Source: Candidatus Poribacteria bacterium
Lineage (GTDB): Bacteria; Poribacteria; WGA-4E; WGA-3G
Direction of reading: 5' to 3'
Assembly (NCBI GenBank): GCA_022824265.1
Contig: JAJEAG010000005.1
Location: 21,966-85,965, forward strand
DNA length: 64,000 bases
Position 1 is the first letter of the stretch; each line of letters opens with the position of its first letter. The notes beneath the pieces were generated by a model. That model saw only the letters and a program-made list of their open reading frames with translations, was not told the origin of the DNA and did not search any database. Below are positions 44,359-52,892 of the stretch, one piece after another. Position numbers and translations under genes: made by a program.

Positions 44359-45009
44359 GTGGAACAAGCTACCACTTTAGAACATACTGAAGACGTATAC
44401 GAACCATCGTTAACACCTGATAGTCTCGGTAAACTTGGTATGTGGATTTTCCTTATCGGGGATACCATGTCTTTTGGTGCACTGCTCGCAGCCTATGCCG
44501 CACTCAGAGCTGGGGCAGGTGTAATCGGATGGGTTCCGCCAAGTGAAATACTCGGTATAAACCTTACCGCAGGTATGACGTTCCTATTAATCTGTAGCAG
44601 CGTCACAATGGTTAAAGCGTTAGAGTCAATTCAAAAAGGTAACGTGTCACGGATGTGCACTTTCCTCGGTTTAACTATCTTAGGAGGTGTAATTTTTCTT
44701 GGACTGCAGGCGTATGAATGGACACACCTCATAAAACATGGGTTAACTCTCACCGATCTTCCTGAACATGGGTTAAAAGGTGGTGCTATCTCTGGTTCAA
44801 CCCTTTTCGGTCCCACATTTTATGCTATCACAGGATTCCATGGACTACATGTTACCGGTGGTGTGATATATCTGATTGTAATATTGATACATGGATTACG
44901 TGGAAGATATACTGCTGAGTTTAACCACGAAGTAGAAATTGTAGGACTTTATTGGCACTTTGTTGACCTTATTTGGATTATGGTTTTCACCTTCATCTAT
45001 TTACTATAG
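44359..45009 (+). CDS. cytochrome c oxidase subunit III, copy 2
   Basis: This second subunit III-like protein has about 216 residues. Motifs are KLGMWIFLIGDTMSFGALLA, QAYEWTHLIKHGLTL, TGFHGLHVTGGVIYLIVI and the C-terminal VGLYWHFVDLIWIMVFTF, close to the family consensus and closer than copy 1. GTG 44359 has AGGAG nine bases upstream. The track's TTG 44338 start is not needed. The subunit IV gene follows after 12 bases. It is probably the main subunit III. Confidence 0.93.
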   Translation: MEQATTLEHTEDVYEPSLTPDSLGKLGMWIFLIGDTMSFGALLAAYAALRAGAGVIGWVPPSEILGINLTAGMTFLLICSSVTMVKALESIQKGNVSRMCTFLGLTILGGVIFLGLQAYEWTHLIKHGLTLTDLPEHGLKGGAISGSTLFGPTFYAITGFHGLHVTGGVIYLIVILIHGLRGRYTAEFNHEVEIVGLYWHFVDLIWIMVFTFIYLL

Positions 45010-45021
45010 GAGGATATGAAT

Positions 45022-45360
45022 ATGGCTCAAAACGGACATAATGAACATCCGAAGTATATGTTAATTTTCTTATATCTTTTTATTTTAACTGCTATTGAGG
45101 TAGGAGTAGCTATTCCTGAATATTCTATTGTAATCAAAGGTATCCTACTCATCGGTTTGGCATGTGGTAAGGCTATCTTAGTTGCAGCTTATTTTATGCA
45201 CCTTAAGTTTGAGAAAGGTATTTTGGCAGCAATCGTTATTACACCATTTCTTATCTGTGTTTTTCTGGTAATTATGTTGATGCCTGATATTACTATGGAT
45301 TCACGACTCAATGCTATAGAAAAACCAGCAGCAGAAGTCGTAGATACCACACAGCACTAA
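45022..45360 (+). CDS. prokaryotic cytochrome c oxidase subunit IV
   Basis: This is a small three-helix subunit of about 112 residues in the COX4_pro family. Features are HPKYMLIFLYLFILTAIEVG, then LIGLACGKAILVAAYFMHLKFE, where the conserved FMHLKFE matches the family. AGGAGG lies eight bases before ATG 45022. The track start 45016 is too close to it. It follows subunit III directly. Confidence 0.92.
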   Translation: MAQNGHNEHPKYMLIFLYLFILTAIEVGVAIPEYSIVIKGILLIGLACGKAILVAAYFMHLKFEKGILAAIVITPFLICVFLVIMLMPDITMDSRLNAIEKPAAEVVDTTQH

Positions 45361-45405
45361 GGATACAGCAAAAGTCGAAATCTACGAATTGTAGGCATAA
45401 TTAAA

Positions 45406-46041
45406 ATGGAGAATCAGACTGCAGACCTTAAGCAAAATAATCGGAAAATTGAAAAAAGCACACTACCTTGGATTGTGTTAGGACTTATAGTTATAGGTAT
45501 TGCTCTATTCAATTTATGGTTAGCATTTAACAAAAAACCAAATCCTACGCCAGAGGTGGCAACAACTAACGTTCCAGAATTTAGTTTAATCAATCAGCAG
45601 GGACACAAGTTGACATTATCTGATTTAAAAGGAAAAGTTTGGATTGCAGATTTCATTTTCACAAATTGTCCTACGATTTGTCCTAAAATGACACAGGAGA
45701 TGGCAAACCTACAATCGGAATTTGACTCACAAGAAATCAACTTCGTATCATTCACAGTTGATCCGGATAGAGATACAACTGATGTTCTCTTACAATATGC
45801 CAATCTATACGGTGCAGACGAGAAGCGTTGGCATTTTCTAACAGGAAATAAGGAACAGATTTACAAACTGGCTAACGAGGGTTTTAAATTAGCCGCAGCA
45901 TATCACGAGGGCATGTTACCACATAGCAGAAAGTTTGTTCTCGTTACATCAGACGGTGAAATATACGGTTATTACGATAGTCATCAAAAATCTGCTCTGA
46001 AACGACTACGTAAGGATGTTAATACACTTCTTGGAAGTTGA
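45406..46041 (+). CDS. SCO1/SenC copper chaperone for oxidase assembly
   Basis: This is a membrane-anchored thioredoxin-fold protein that delivers copper to the CuA site of subunit II. One N-terminal helix (LPWIVLGLIVIGIALFNLWL) is followed by VWIADFIFTNCPTICPKMT, which holds the copper-binding CxxxC. The third ligand is the histidine in MLPHSRKFVLVTSDG. It has 211 residues. It closes the oxidase operon and fits the CuA-containing subunit at 37611. Confidence 0.95.
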   Translation: MENQTADLKQNNRKIEKSTLPWIVLGLIVIGIALFNLWLAFNKKPNPTPEVATTNVPEFSLINQQGHKLTLSDLKGKVWIADFIFTNCPTICPKMTQEMANLQSEFDSQEINFVSFTVDPDRDTTDVLLQYANLYGADEKRWHFLTGNKEQIYKLANEGFKLAAAYHEGMLPHSRKFVLVTSDGEIYGYYDSHQKSALKRLRKDVNTLLGS

Positions 46042-46046
46042 AATAA

Positions 46047-46310
46047 TTGAACCTAATTATATCCTTTACAGCTTTTCTGGTTCATTTCCCTTTCGGTTTT
46101 TTTCGTGTACGTTTTAAAAAGTTTAGTCGTCCTTGGAGTAGATGTTTATATATTCCGATTGTCCTAAACATAGTTGTCCGCAGATTTGTGCTTCACTGGG
46201 ATTGGCAAACAGCGATGATTTACTTATGGCCAGCAGTTATATTCGCACACATACTCGGCGGTTTCATCGGTTCGCACTACACACCTAACGATAATATAGA
46301 GACAAAATAA
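46047..46310 (+). CDS. small membrane protein of unknown function
   Basis: This is an 87-residue protein with two to three hydrophobic stretches (LIISFTAFLVHFPFGFF; MIYLWPAVIFAHILGGFIG) and a polar tail. It begins with TTG 46047, five bases after the SCO stop, with GGAAG upstream. The family was not recognised. The tight spacing argues it is real and part of the oxidase operon. Confidence 0.6.
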   Translation: MNLIISFTAFLVHFPFGFFRVRFKKFSRPWSRCLYIPIVLNIVVRRFVLHWDWQTAMIYLWPAVIFAHILGGFIGSHYTPNDNIETK

Positions 46311-46345
46311 ATCCATTACCTTGTCTGACAAGTTTGGAAAAGATT

Positions 46346-48259
46346 ATGAATAAAATATACGTACCCGTTGACAATTCAGACTATTCCGATGCCAGTATTG
46401 ATTTAGCTGTGGAATTTGCAAAGAAATTTGATTCGCAGTTGGTAGGATCGCACGTATACGCAGCAAAAATGCACGATGTTCGCTTCAAACAGATGGAGTA
46501 TACGCTGCCTGAAGAGTATCAAGATGAGGTAGAACTGGAAAAACAACGTCGCATTCACGACACACTCATTACCATGGGACTTCAACTCATATCAGATTCC
46601 TATCTTGAGGTAATGAAACACAAATGTGAAAATTTTGATATTCCATTTGAACCAAAGATGCCTGAGGGTAAACACTACATCAAATTGGTTGAGGATATTC
46701 AGGAAAGCGATTACGATCTGGTCATTATGGGGGCACTCGGTATGGGAGCGGTTAAAGATAGTTTGATTGGTGGAGTCTGTGAACGCGTCGTCCGACGTAT
46801 TACAACCGATACACTTGTCGTTAGAAACCTTGAACCAATTGAAGAACAAACAGGGAATATCCTTGTCGGAATTGATGGGAGTCCAGAATCTTTTTCTGGC
46901 TTAAAAACTGCTATTAGTCTTGGACAAAAATTCAACAAACAAGTCGAAGCAGTGGGTGTATATGATCCATATCTACACTATATCGTATTCAATTCTGTTG
47001 TCAACGTTCTAACCGAACGTGCTGCGAGAACATTCAAATTTAAAGAACAAGAGCAACTCCATGAGGAAGTAATTGACACTGGACTTGCCAAAATATATCA
47101 GTCACATCTTGAGGTGGCGCGTTCTATCGCAAAAGAAGAACACGATTATCAACTGAAAATTACTCTCCTTGATGGAAAAGCTTACGAAAAGATCATACAA
47201 TACACACGAAAAACTAACCCTTGGCTTCTTGTATTGGGTAGAATCGGTGTACATAGCGAACAAGATACAGACATTGGCAGCACAGCAGAAAACTTATTAA
47301 GACTTGCCCCGTGTAATGTACTCCTATCAAGTCAACGCTATTTTCCACAAATTGATGTAAAAGCCGAAGAAACCCTTGTATGGACACAAGAGGCAATGGA
47401 TCGCATGGAAAAAGCACCTCCACTGGTTCGTGGAATTGCGAAGACAGCAGTGCATCGATTCGCAATTGAACGCGGACATTCTGTTATTACCGAAAGTGTC
47501 ATAGATATGGCGATGGAAGCAATTATGCCGCAGCGCGCATCAGAAAAACTCACACGCGTTGCCAAAGAAATCGCAGAGCAGAAAGTCTTAGAGTCAGATG
47601 CCGTACAGACATACATCTGTGGGGAATGTGGGTATGCCGCACATGACCAACAACCCGTTCAATGTCCCGTGTGTAGTTCTCCACCGGAACGGTTCCAAAT
47701 GGTTGACAAAAACTCACTTGAACACATCGCTATTGACGAAGGTGGAACTGATGAGGAGGAAACATTCGACGGTATCCGTCTACAATGGTCAGATCAAGCA
47801 AAGAAAGCACTACGCACCGTACCCCGCGGTTACATGCGACGTAATGTGAAAGCACGTATAGAAAAATCTGCCAGGTCTCAGAAAATTGGCACTATCACGA
47901 ATGCATTTGCAACACAGATTATAGACGACAGCATGGGTGAAGCAGCTGCTGTCCGCGAAGATGCACCTGAACTCAGAGCTATGCAAATAGGAACCGACTT
48001 ACAAACCACAGCAGTGAATGTTGATTTTGTTAGTACTCTACAATGGACAGAGGATGCAGTGGCACGCTTAAACTTGGTTCCTGAAGGTTTCATGAGAAAC
48101 ATTACACAAACACGCATTGAACAACGCGCGCAAGAAGCAAATATCACAGAGGTTACACTCGATTTTGCTGCACGGGTTATTGAAGACGGTAGAAGCCTCG
48201 CAAACGAGGTACTGGGTGAATATTATCAAAACTCAAACAGTGGAGATAACACAGAATAA
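46346..48259 (+). CDS. double universal stress protein with three PCP_red domains and a rubredoxin-like knuckle
   Basis: This is an about 637-residue soluble protein with a rare architecture. Residues 1-165 and 170-335 are UspA-like domains (IYVPVDNSDYSDASIDLA; ILVGIDGSPESFSGLKTA). Near 345-400 is a first PCP_red-type domain (LVWTQEAMDRMEKAPPLVRG). Near 420-455 is a zinc or iron knuckle (YICGECGYAAHDQQPVQCPVC). Two further PCP_red copies begin LQWSDQAKKALRTVPRGYMR (about 478) and LQWTEDAVARLNLVPEGFMR (about 564). PCP_red is known from protochlorophyllide reductase subunit B, but no photosynthesis gene is seen here. ATG 46346 is preferred over the track's TTG 46334. Nucleotide binding and redox signalling are inferences. 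Confidence 0.87.
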   Translation: MNKIYVPVDNSDYSDASIDLAVEFAKKFDSQLVGSHVYAAKMHDVRFKQMEYTLPEEYQDEVELEKQRRIHDTLITMGLQLISDSYLEVMKHKCENFDIPFEPKMPEGKHYIKLVEDIQESDYDLVIMGALGMGAVKDSLIGGVCERVVRRITTDTLVVRNLEPIEEQTGNILVGIDGSPESFSGLKTAISLGQKFNKQVEAVGVYDPYLHYIVFNSVVNVLTERAARTFKFKEQEQLHEEVIDTGLAKIYQSHLEVARSIAKEEHDYQLKITLLDGKAYEKIIQYTRKTNPWLLVLGRIGVHSEQDTDIGSTAENLLRLAPCNVLLSSQRYFPQIDVKAEETLVWTQEAMDRMEKAPPLVRGIAKTAVHRFAIERGHSVITESVIDMAMEAIMPQRASEKLTRVAKEIAEQKVLESDAVQTYICGECGYAAHDQQPVQCPVCSSPPERFQMVDKNSLEHIAIDEGGTDEEETFDGIRLQWSDQAKKALRTVPRGYMRRNVKARIEKSARSQKIGTITNAFATQIIDDSMGEAAAVREDAPELRAMQIGTDLQTTAVNVDFVSTLQWTEDAVARLNLVPEGFMRNITQTRIEQRAQEANITEVTLDFAARVIEDGRSLANEVLGEYYQNSNSGDNTE

Positions 48260-48275
48260 TTAGTCGGAGGAAAAA

Positions 48276-48704
48276 ATGAAAACAATTCCGACAATAACAT
48301 TCCAAATCCTTGGTCCAAATGAAGGTGCAGCCGAAGGTTCAGCACACGGTCTATGGTTTAAATTACAGTCAAACCCTCCACCATCAGAAGATCTATTAAT
48401 TGCTTTAACAGTCCGTTCACCAAACGGAGAGGAAAAACAATCTGGGACGATCATGATACTTAAGCATGAGAGCCATTCCGCTGATTTTTTCTATAAAACA
48501 GTTCTTGGTGAACTTGATGTGTGGATTGAGATTGATCCTATTACTTCTCTCACTAAACAAAAATTTCCAATTTATACAAACGAAGGTTATGTTATTGAGG
48601 ATGGATTTAAGTTTCCTGAATACGATATTGGTACGTTGTCAAAAATAGTACCTTATCAGTGGAACGGTCACGACCGAGGTATATGGACCGATGAAATTCG
48701 CTGA
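48276..48704 (+). CDS. hypothetical protein, Calx-beta-like start
   Basis: This is a 142-residue protein without signal peptide or membrane helix. The N-terminal half (PNEGAAEGSAHGLWFKLQSN, then PPPSEDLLIALTV) recalls a Calx-beta strand pattern, but the match is weak and no family is claimed. GGAGG precedes ATG 48276, 16 bases after the Usp-PCP_red gene, so the two are probably co-expressed. Confidence 0.7.
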   Translation: MKTIPTITFQILGPNEGAAEGSAHGLWFKLQSNPPPSEDLLIALTVRSPNGEEKQSGTIMILKHESHSADFFYKTVLGELDVWIEIDPITSLTKQKFPIYTNEGYVIEDGFKFPEYDIGTLSKIVPYQWNGHDRGIWTDEIR

Positions 48705-48773
48705 TTCACCATACACGAGACACATAAATTAAAAACGAACCCTAACAAGGTTCTCTGAATATGGAGAATTATC

Positions 48774-50060
48774 ATGCATAAACATATTTTTAAAATTACG
48801 TTGATTTTCCTACTTATGTCTCTAATGATAATTAGTTATGGATTTGCTGAAAATTGGCATCAATGGAGGGGACCAAATAACGACGGTATTAGTCAAGAAA
48901 CAAATGTGCCTATCAATTGGAGTCAAACAGAAAATGTCAAATGGCGATTTCCTCTACCAGGGGAAGGCGCATCTACACCTGTTATCTGGGATGATAATAT
49001 ATTCCTTACATGTGCTGATGAAGAAGATTTAGTATTAATGTGTATTAACGCAGATGGTGAGGAACAATGGAAACGAGTGTTGTCAACAGGGAACCGGACA
49101 AAACGCGGTGATGAAGTCAACAATGCTGCGCCATCTCCAACAACTGATGGTAAGTATGTTTGGACGTTCCTCGGTTCCGGTGATCTCGCTTGCCATGACC
49201 TTCAGGGAAATCCAATTTGGAAAACAAACCTTGAAGAACGTTATGGTAGTTTTAGTTTATACTTTATCATGTCCACATCTCCATTACTATATAAAGATAG
49301 GCTCTATATTCAACTAATTCATAGCAATGCATGGCTGGTCTTAGCACTTGACAAGATGACTGGTAATGAGATATGGAAACATGAAAGAGAGAGTGATGCA
49401 AGAAGAGAGTCGGAACAAGCATACACATCAACTATCCTGTACCGTGATTCAAAGCACGAATTCATCGTAGTACACGGAGCAGATTATGTCACAGCACATA
49501 ATCTTGAAGATGGCAGCGAAATATGGAGATGTGGCGGATTAAATTCACATGAAAGATATAATCCTGCGTTCCGTCTCGTTGCTTCCCCTGTAGTTGCTGA
49601 AGGACTTATTGTAGTACCATCTGCAAAAAATGGTCCAGTTCTGGGTTTAGACCCAGCAGGAAAAGGTGATATAACCGACACTGAATTCCAAATTTGGAAA
49701 CTACAACGAGGAACACCAGACGTACCATCGCCACTCATTCACAACGGTCTCGTCTATCTGTGCAGAGAAAACGGTGTTCTTATCTGTCTTGATGCCAAAA
49801 CAGGAGAGAAACTTTATGAGGAACGAACACATAACCACCGACATCGTTCTTCTCCTGTCTATGCAAATGGTAACATCTATTTAACTGCCCGAGACGGGGT
49901 GGTAAATGTTGTTAAGGCTGGACGCGATTTTGAAATAGTTGCTACCAATACCATCGGAGAGACCGTCGCAGCATCACCAGTAATAGTAAATGGCACTTTA
50001 TACTTGCGGAGTTATGATGCTTTATATGCCATAAGCAACATAGTAAAAAGTGAAGAGTGA
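48774..50060 (+). CDS. exported PQQ-type beta-propeller protein
   Basis: This 428-residue protein has a signal peptide ending YGFAEN, followed by NWHQWRGPNNDGIS, the usual start of secreted PQQ-like propellers of planctomycete-type bacteria. Repeated WKTNLEERYGS-like strands follow, as do GLVYLCRENGVLICLDAKTG and GNIYLTARDGVVNVVKAG. It lacks clear quinoprotein catalytic residues, so a binding or scaffold role like that of BamB is as likely as dehydrogenase activity. Its TGA overlaps the GTG start of the Mrp-like gene by four bases, which implies coupling. Confidence 0.88.
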   Translation: MHKHIFKITLIFLLMSLMIISYGFAENWHQWRGPNNDGISQETNVPINWSQTENVKWRFPLPGEGASTPVIWDDNIFLTCADEEDLVLMCINADGEEQWKRVLSTGNRTKRGDEVNNAAPSPTTDGKYVWTFLGSGDLACHDLQGNPIWKTNLEERYGSFSLYFIMSTSPLLYKDRLYIQLIHSNAWLVLALDKMTGNEIWKHERESDARRESEQAYTSTILYRDSKHEFIVVHGADYVTAHNLEDGSEIWRCGGLNSHERYNPAFRLVASPVVAEGLIVVPSAKNGPVLGLDPAGKGDITDTEFQIWKLQRGTPDVPSPLIHNGLVYLCRENGVLICLDAKTGEKLYEERTHNHRHRSSPVYANGNIYLTARDGVVNVVKAGRDFEIVATNTIGETVAASPVIVNGTLYLRSYDALYAISNIVKSEE

Positions 50061-50938
50061 AAAGTTACAAAGAACTGCCGGATGATGCTGGTTCAAATAT
50101 AATTGGTCAGGTAACTGCACAAGCGAACCGTCTTAGCCAACGTCTCTCAACCGTCAAACATACAGTTGCTATCATGAGCGGTAAAGGTGGTGTTGGTAAA
50201 AGTGCAATTACAGCCAACATTGCTACTGCACTCTCACTGATGGGATGTACTGTTGGTATTGTAGATGCTGACATCAACGGACCTTCAATCGCAAAAATGA
50301 TGGGTGTCCGTAACATAACACTTGAATATACTAAGTCAGGTGTCCTACCAGCAATCTCCCACCTTGGTATTAAGATCATCTCTATGGATCTAATATTATC
50401 GGAAGATGATGCACCTGTTATGTGGAATGCCCAAACACAAAAAGATGCTTTCACATGGCGAAGTACAATGGAAGTAGGGGCATTACGAGAATTCATCGGA
50501 GACACTGAATGGGGTGATTTAGATTTTCTTCTTCTTGATTTACCACCAGGTTCAGATCGTTTACCAAATGTAGTTGAACTTATCCCAAATCTCGGTGGAG
50601 TGGTCGTCGTGACAATCCCTTCCGAAATTTCACAACTGATTGTCAAAAAGTCTATTACAATGGCGAGAGACATTCTAAAGGTACCTATTATCGGAGTTGT
50701 TGAAAACATGGCTTTCTATATGTGTAAACACTGTGGAGAACCTGAACCACTCTTTTCAGTACAGGATACATCAGATTATAAGTTGAACGAAAACACACTC
50801 GGGAAAATCCCTTTCGATCCAAAACTCTCACTTTGTAACGACAGCGGTACACCTTATCTGAGTGAATATCTTAATACACCAGCAACCGAAGCAATCACAG
50901 AAATTGCACATAAAATTCAAAATTTCTTTAATTCCTGA
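50057..50938 (+). CDS. Mrp/NBP35-type P-loop ATPase (Fe-S carrier)
   Basis: This is a cytosolic ParA/MinD-superfamily ATPase of 293 residues. The deviant Walker A is MSGKGGVGKSAITANIA, followed by VGIVDADINGPSIAKMMG and DFLLLDLPPGSDRLP. Near residue 220 comes the paired-cysteine motif MCKHCGEPEPLF, which in Mrp/ApbC proteins holds a bridging Fe-S cluster. It starts with GTG 50057 overlapping the PQQ-type gene. Such proteins deliver Fe-S clusters to target enzymes. The radical SAM protein at 53352 would be a plausible client. Confidence 0.93.
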   Translation: MKSYKELPDDAGSNIIGQVTAQANRLSQRLSTVKHTVAIMSGKGGVGKSAITANIATALSLMGCTVGIVDADINGPSIAKMMGVRNITLEYTKSGVLPAISHLGIKIISMDLILSEDDAPVMWNAQTQKDAFTWRSTMEVGALREFIGDTEWGDLDFLLLDLPPGSDRLPNVVELIPNLGGVVVVTIPSEISQLIVKKSITMARDILKVPIIGVVENMAFYMCKHCGEPEPLFSVQDTSDYKLNENTLGKIPFDPKLSLCNDSGTPYLSEYLNTPATEAITEIAHKIQNFFNS

Positions 50939-50988
50939 TAGAATTAACTGCGTTTTGATTTTACCTCTAATGATATGGAGACTAAACA

Positions 50989-51525
50989 ATGAAATTCTTA
51001 TGTATCGACTGCGACACAGCGATGAAATTTAAGGACGTAACTCGTCCCGAACAGGGTTCCGTTACAGCAGTTTTTGAATGTCCAGAATGTTTCACTGAAA
51101 TAGCAATGTACCTTAATCCATCTGAAACGCAGATGTTAAAATCTTTGGACTTGAAACTTGGTGGTAACAATGAAGCGGTACAACCGATGCAGATGGTGCG
51201 TTCACAGTTAGAGACAGCAAAGAAGGATCCATTTACAAACATATCATCAGAAGTTACAAATGGTGAAACTGCTGAAGGAGGAAAATGTCCTTTCACCTCT
51301 GTAATCTCCGAGGCATTTGATGAAAATTCTGAGCCTACGCCTGAACCTGAACAGTCAGGTCTAAAATGGACATCCGAAGCATTGGAACGATTAGAACGTA
51401 TACCCAGTTTTGTACGTCCAATGGCAAAAATGGGGATTGAAAGTTTTGCAAAAGATAACGGACATTCCGAAATTACTGGTGAAATCATGGACGCAGCACG
51501 CGGAAACTTCCCCGCGCAGTTCTAA
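50989..51525 (+). CDS. zinc-ribbon protein with C-terminal PCP_red domain
   Basis: This 178-residue soluble protein has an N-terminal zinc-ribbon (FLCIDCDTAM and FECPECFTEI, two CxxC pairs about 30 residues apart). A polar linker follows, then a C-terminal PCP_red-type domain (LKWTSEALERLERIPSFVRP, then FAKDNGHSEIT). It starts 50 bases after the Mrp-like gene with GGAG upstream. PCP_red copies recur in three other proteins within 10 kb. The function is unknown. Metal binding at the ribbon is inferred from the cysteines. Confidence 0.83.
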   Translation: MKFLCIDCDTAMKFKDVTRPEQGSVTAVFECPECFTEIAMYLNPSETQMLKSLDLKLGGNNEAVQPMQMVRSQLETAKKDPFTNISSEVTNGETAEGGKCPFTSVISEAFDENSEPTPEPEQSGLKWTSEALERLERIPSFVRPMAKMGIESFAKDNGHSEITGEIMDAARGNFPAQF

Positions 51526-52114
51526 TCAGATATTTACAGAGAGAATAATTTGACAAACGTTAATATATGTGTTATATTATATTTTACATATAGTTGATAT
51601 AATTGATTATAATGCATATTTACCATAAATGCCATCAAACAATCATATTATACCAATTTTACTAAATATTATCCCATTATTGGATTCAACCTTTGTTGAT
51701 TGATAATCTTTCTTCTGTAGGAGCGACATCTTATCCTGAAAATTCCGGTTCAGACAATACTGAAAACTGAAACGGACATCAAACATATTGGATATATATT
51801 GTTATCAAATGCAATAACACTACAAAACCAAACGACCCTCAAGTAAAATATAACCCAACATCCAACACAGAACTCAAAAAATCGAGGAACCCAATGACAA
51901 TCAGCCAAATCCAAAAACGAAATTCTCGAAAACACAAAAACCTAAAAAAAAACTTGCTTTTAGTTGTTTTTTTTAATTTCCATCAAGAAAAAAAACCGAC
52001 TTAAACCCATACCACTACAGGATCGAGAACACTTAACCAAAAATATGAAAAAAACAACTAAAAACAACTAAATAAAGATTAAGTTATTCAAGAGTGAAAA
52101 TATTATAAGAGCAC
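51526..52114. other. 589-base AT-rich, partly G-poor noncoding region
   Basis: No ORF with coding character was found. Bases about 51780-52080 are strikingly poor in G on the plus strand (long A/C-rich runs). A 16-bp perfect inverted repeat, TTTTAGTTGTTTTTTT at 51958-51973 and its complement at 52048-52063, encloses 74 bases. AAAACAACTA is tandemly repeated at 52051-52070. The region precedes a HEPN-MNT gene pair and may hold its promoter, an RNA, or the remains of an insertion. Confidence 0.6.
51958..52070. repeat. 16-bp inverted repeat with tandem decamer
   Basis: TTTTAGTTGTTTTTTT (51958-51973) is the exact reverse complement of 52048-52063, and the right arm runs into AAAACAACTA repeated twice. 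Low complexity weakens it, but 16 exact matches including the AGTTG core are unlikely by chance. Confidence 0.55.
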
Positions 52115-52540
52115 ATGAAGAACCATCATAACATTCGTTGGACACAGAGATCTGATAGTTTTCGTAAGGCGTTTTCGAGACTAAGAGAAGCAGTGGAATT
52201 GGCACGACATCGAGAACTTTCAGATTTAGAAGCACAAGGGTTGATACAAGGATTTGTATACACCCATGAATTAGCGTGGAATACACTAAAAGATTTTCTG
52301 CAAGCACAAGATTTTAAGTTGTACGGTTCAAGGGACACAACTCGTGCAGCTTTTAAAGAAGGAATAATTGAAAACGGAGACGCTTGGATGGAAATGATTC
52401 GTCACCGCAATCTAACTACTCATACCTATAACGAGGATACCGCAGAAGAAGTAGTTTCGGCAATTCTCAACATATATTTCTCCGAGTTTGAGACGTTATT
52501 GGAAAAAATAGATCTTTTAAAACAGGAAGAGACACAATGA
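52115..52540 (+). CDS. HEPN-domain protein (HI0074-like) of a HEPN-MNT pair
   Basis: This is a 141-residue all-alpha protein of the nucleotidyltransferase substrate-binding/HEPN family. Features are GLIQGFVYTHELAWNTLKDF and the RxxxxH motif in RHRNLTTHTY, the residues needed for RNase activity in HEPN toxins. It overlaps the downstream MNT gene by four bases (ATGA). In well-studied type VII pairs the HEPN protein is a toxin that the MNT enzyme silences by adding nucleotides. Whether this pair does so is inference. Confidence 0.9.
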   Translation: MKNHHNIRWTQRSDSFRKAFSRLREAVELARHRELSDLEAQGLIQGFVYTHELAWNTLKDFLQAQDFKLYGSRDTTRAAFKEGIIENGDAWMEMIRHRNLTTHTYNEDTAEEVVSAILNIYFSEFETLLEKIDLLKQEETQ

Positions 52541-52851
52541 AATACGGTTTATCAGATCGAACTCTTGAAAAAATACACGCCGTTTTCAAGCAATATCCGC
52601 AGATTGAAAAGGCGATTTTGTACGGTTCCCGTGCCACAGGCACATATAGAAACGGTTCTGACATTGACTTAACCCTCTGTGGCGAAGGGCTAACACACAG
52701 CGTACTCTCGAAAATTGACACCGATATTGACGATCTACTTTTACCTTATACGATTGACTTATCTGTTTTCAGTCAGATAGGCAATCCGGATATGGTTGCG
52801 CAAATTGAACATGTGGGTGTAAACTTCTATGAGAAATCTGAACATATATAA
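52537..52851 (+). CDS. MNT nucleotidyltransferase of a HEPN-MNT pair
   Basis: This is a 104-residue minimal nucleotidyltransferase. The signature ILYGSRATGTYRNGSDIDLT contains the GS pair and the DxD metal-binding aspartates of the pol-beta superfamily, and a third acidic residue is likely in YTIDLSVF. It overlaps the HEPN gene by four bases. Known MNT partners AMPylate the HEPN protein. The length and order match such two-gene modules. Confidence 0.93.
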   Translation: MKYGLSDRTLEKIHAVFKQYPQIEKAILYGSRATGTYRNGSDIDLTLCGEGLTHSVLSKIDTDIDDLLLPYTIDLSVFSQIGNPDMVAQIEHVGVNFYEKSEHI

Positions 52852-52892
52852 TATTAGAACTAAACTTAATACAATCCAGCAAAAAACAGACA

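Noticed and set aside
50107-50709. Minus-strand 200-aa ORF
   Set aside because: It is antisense to the Mrp-like ATPase, whose Walker A and Fe-S motifs are intact.
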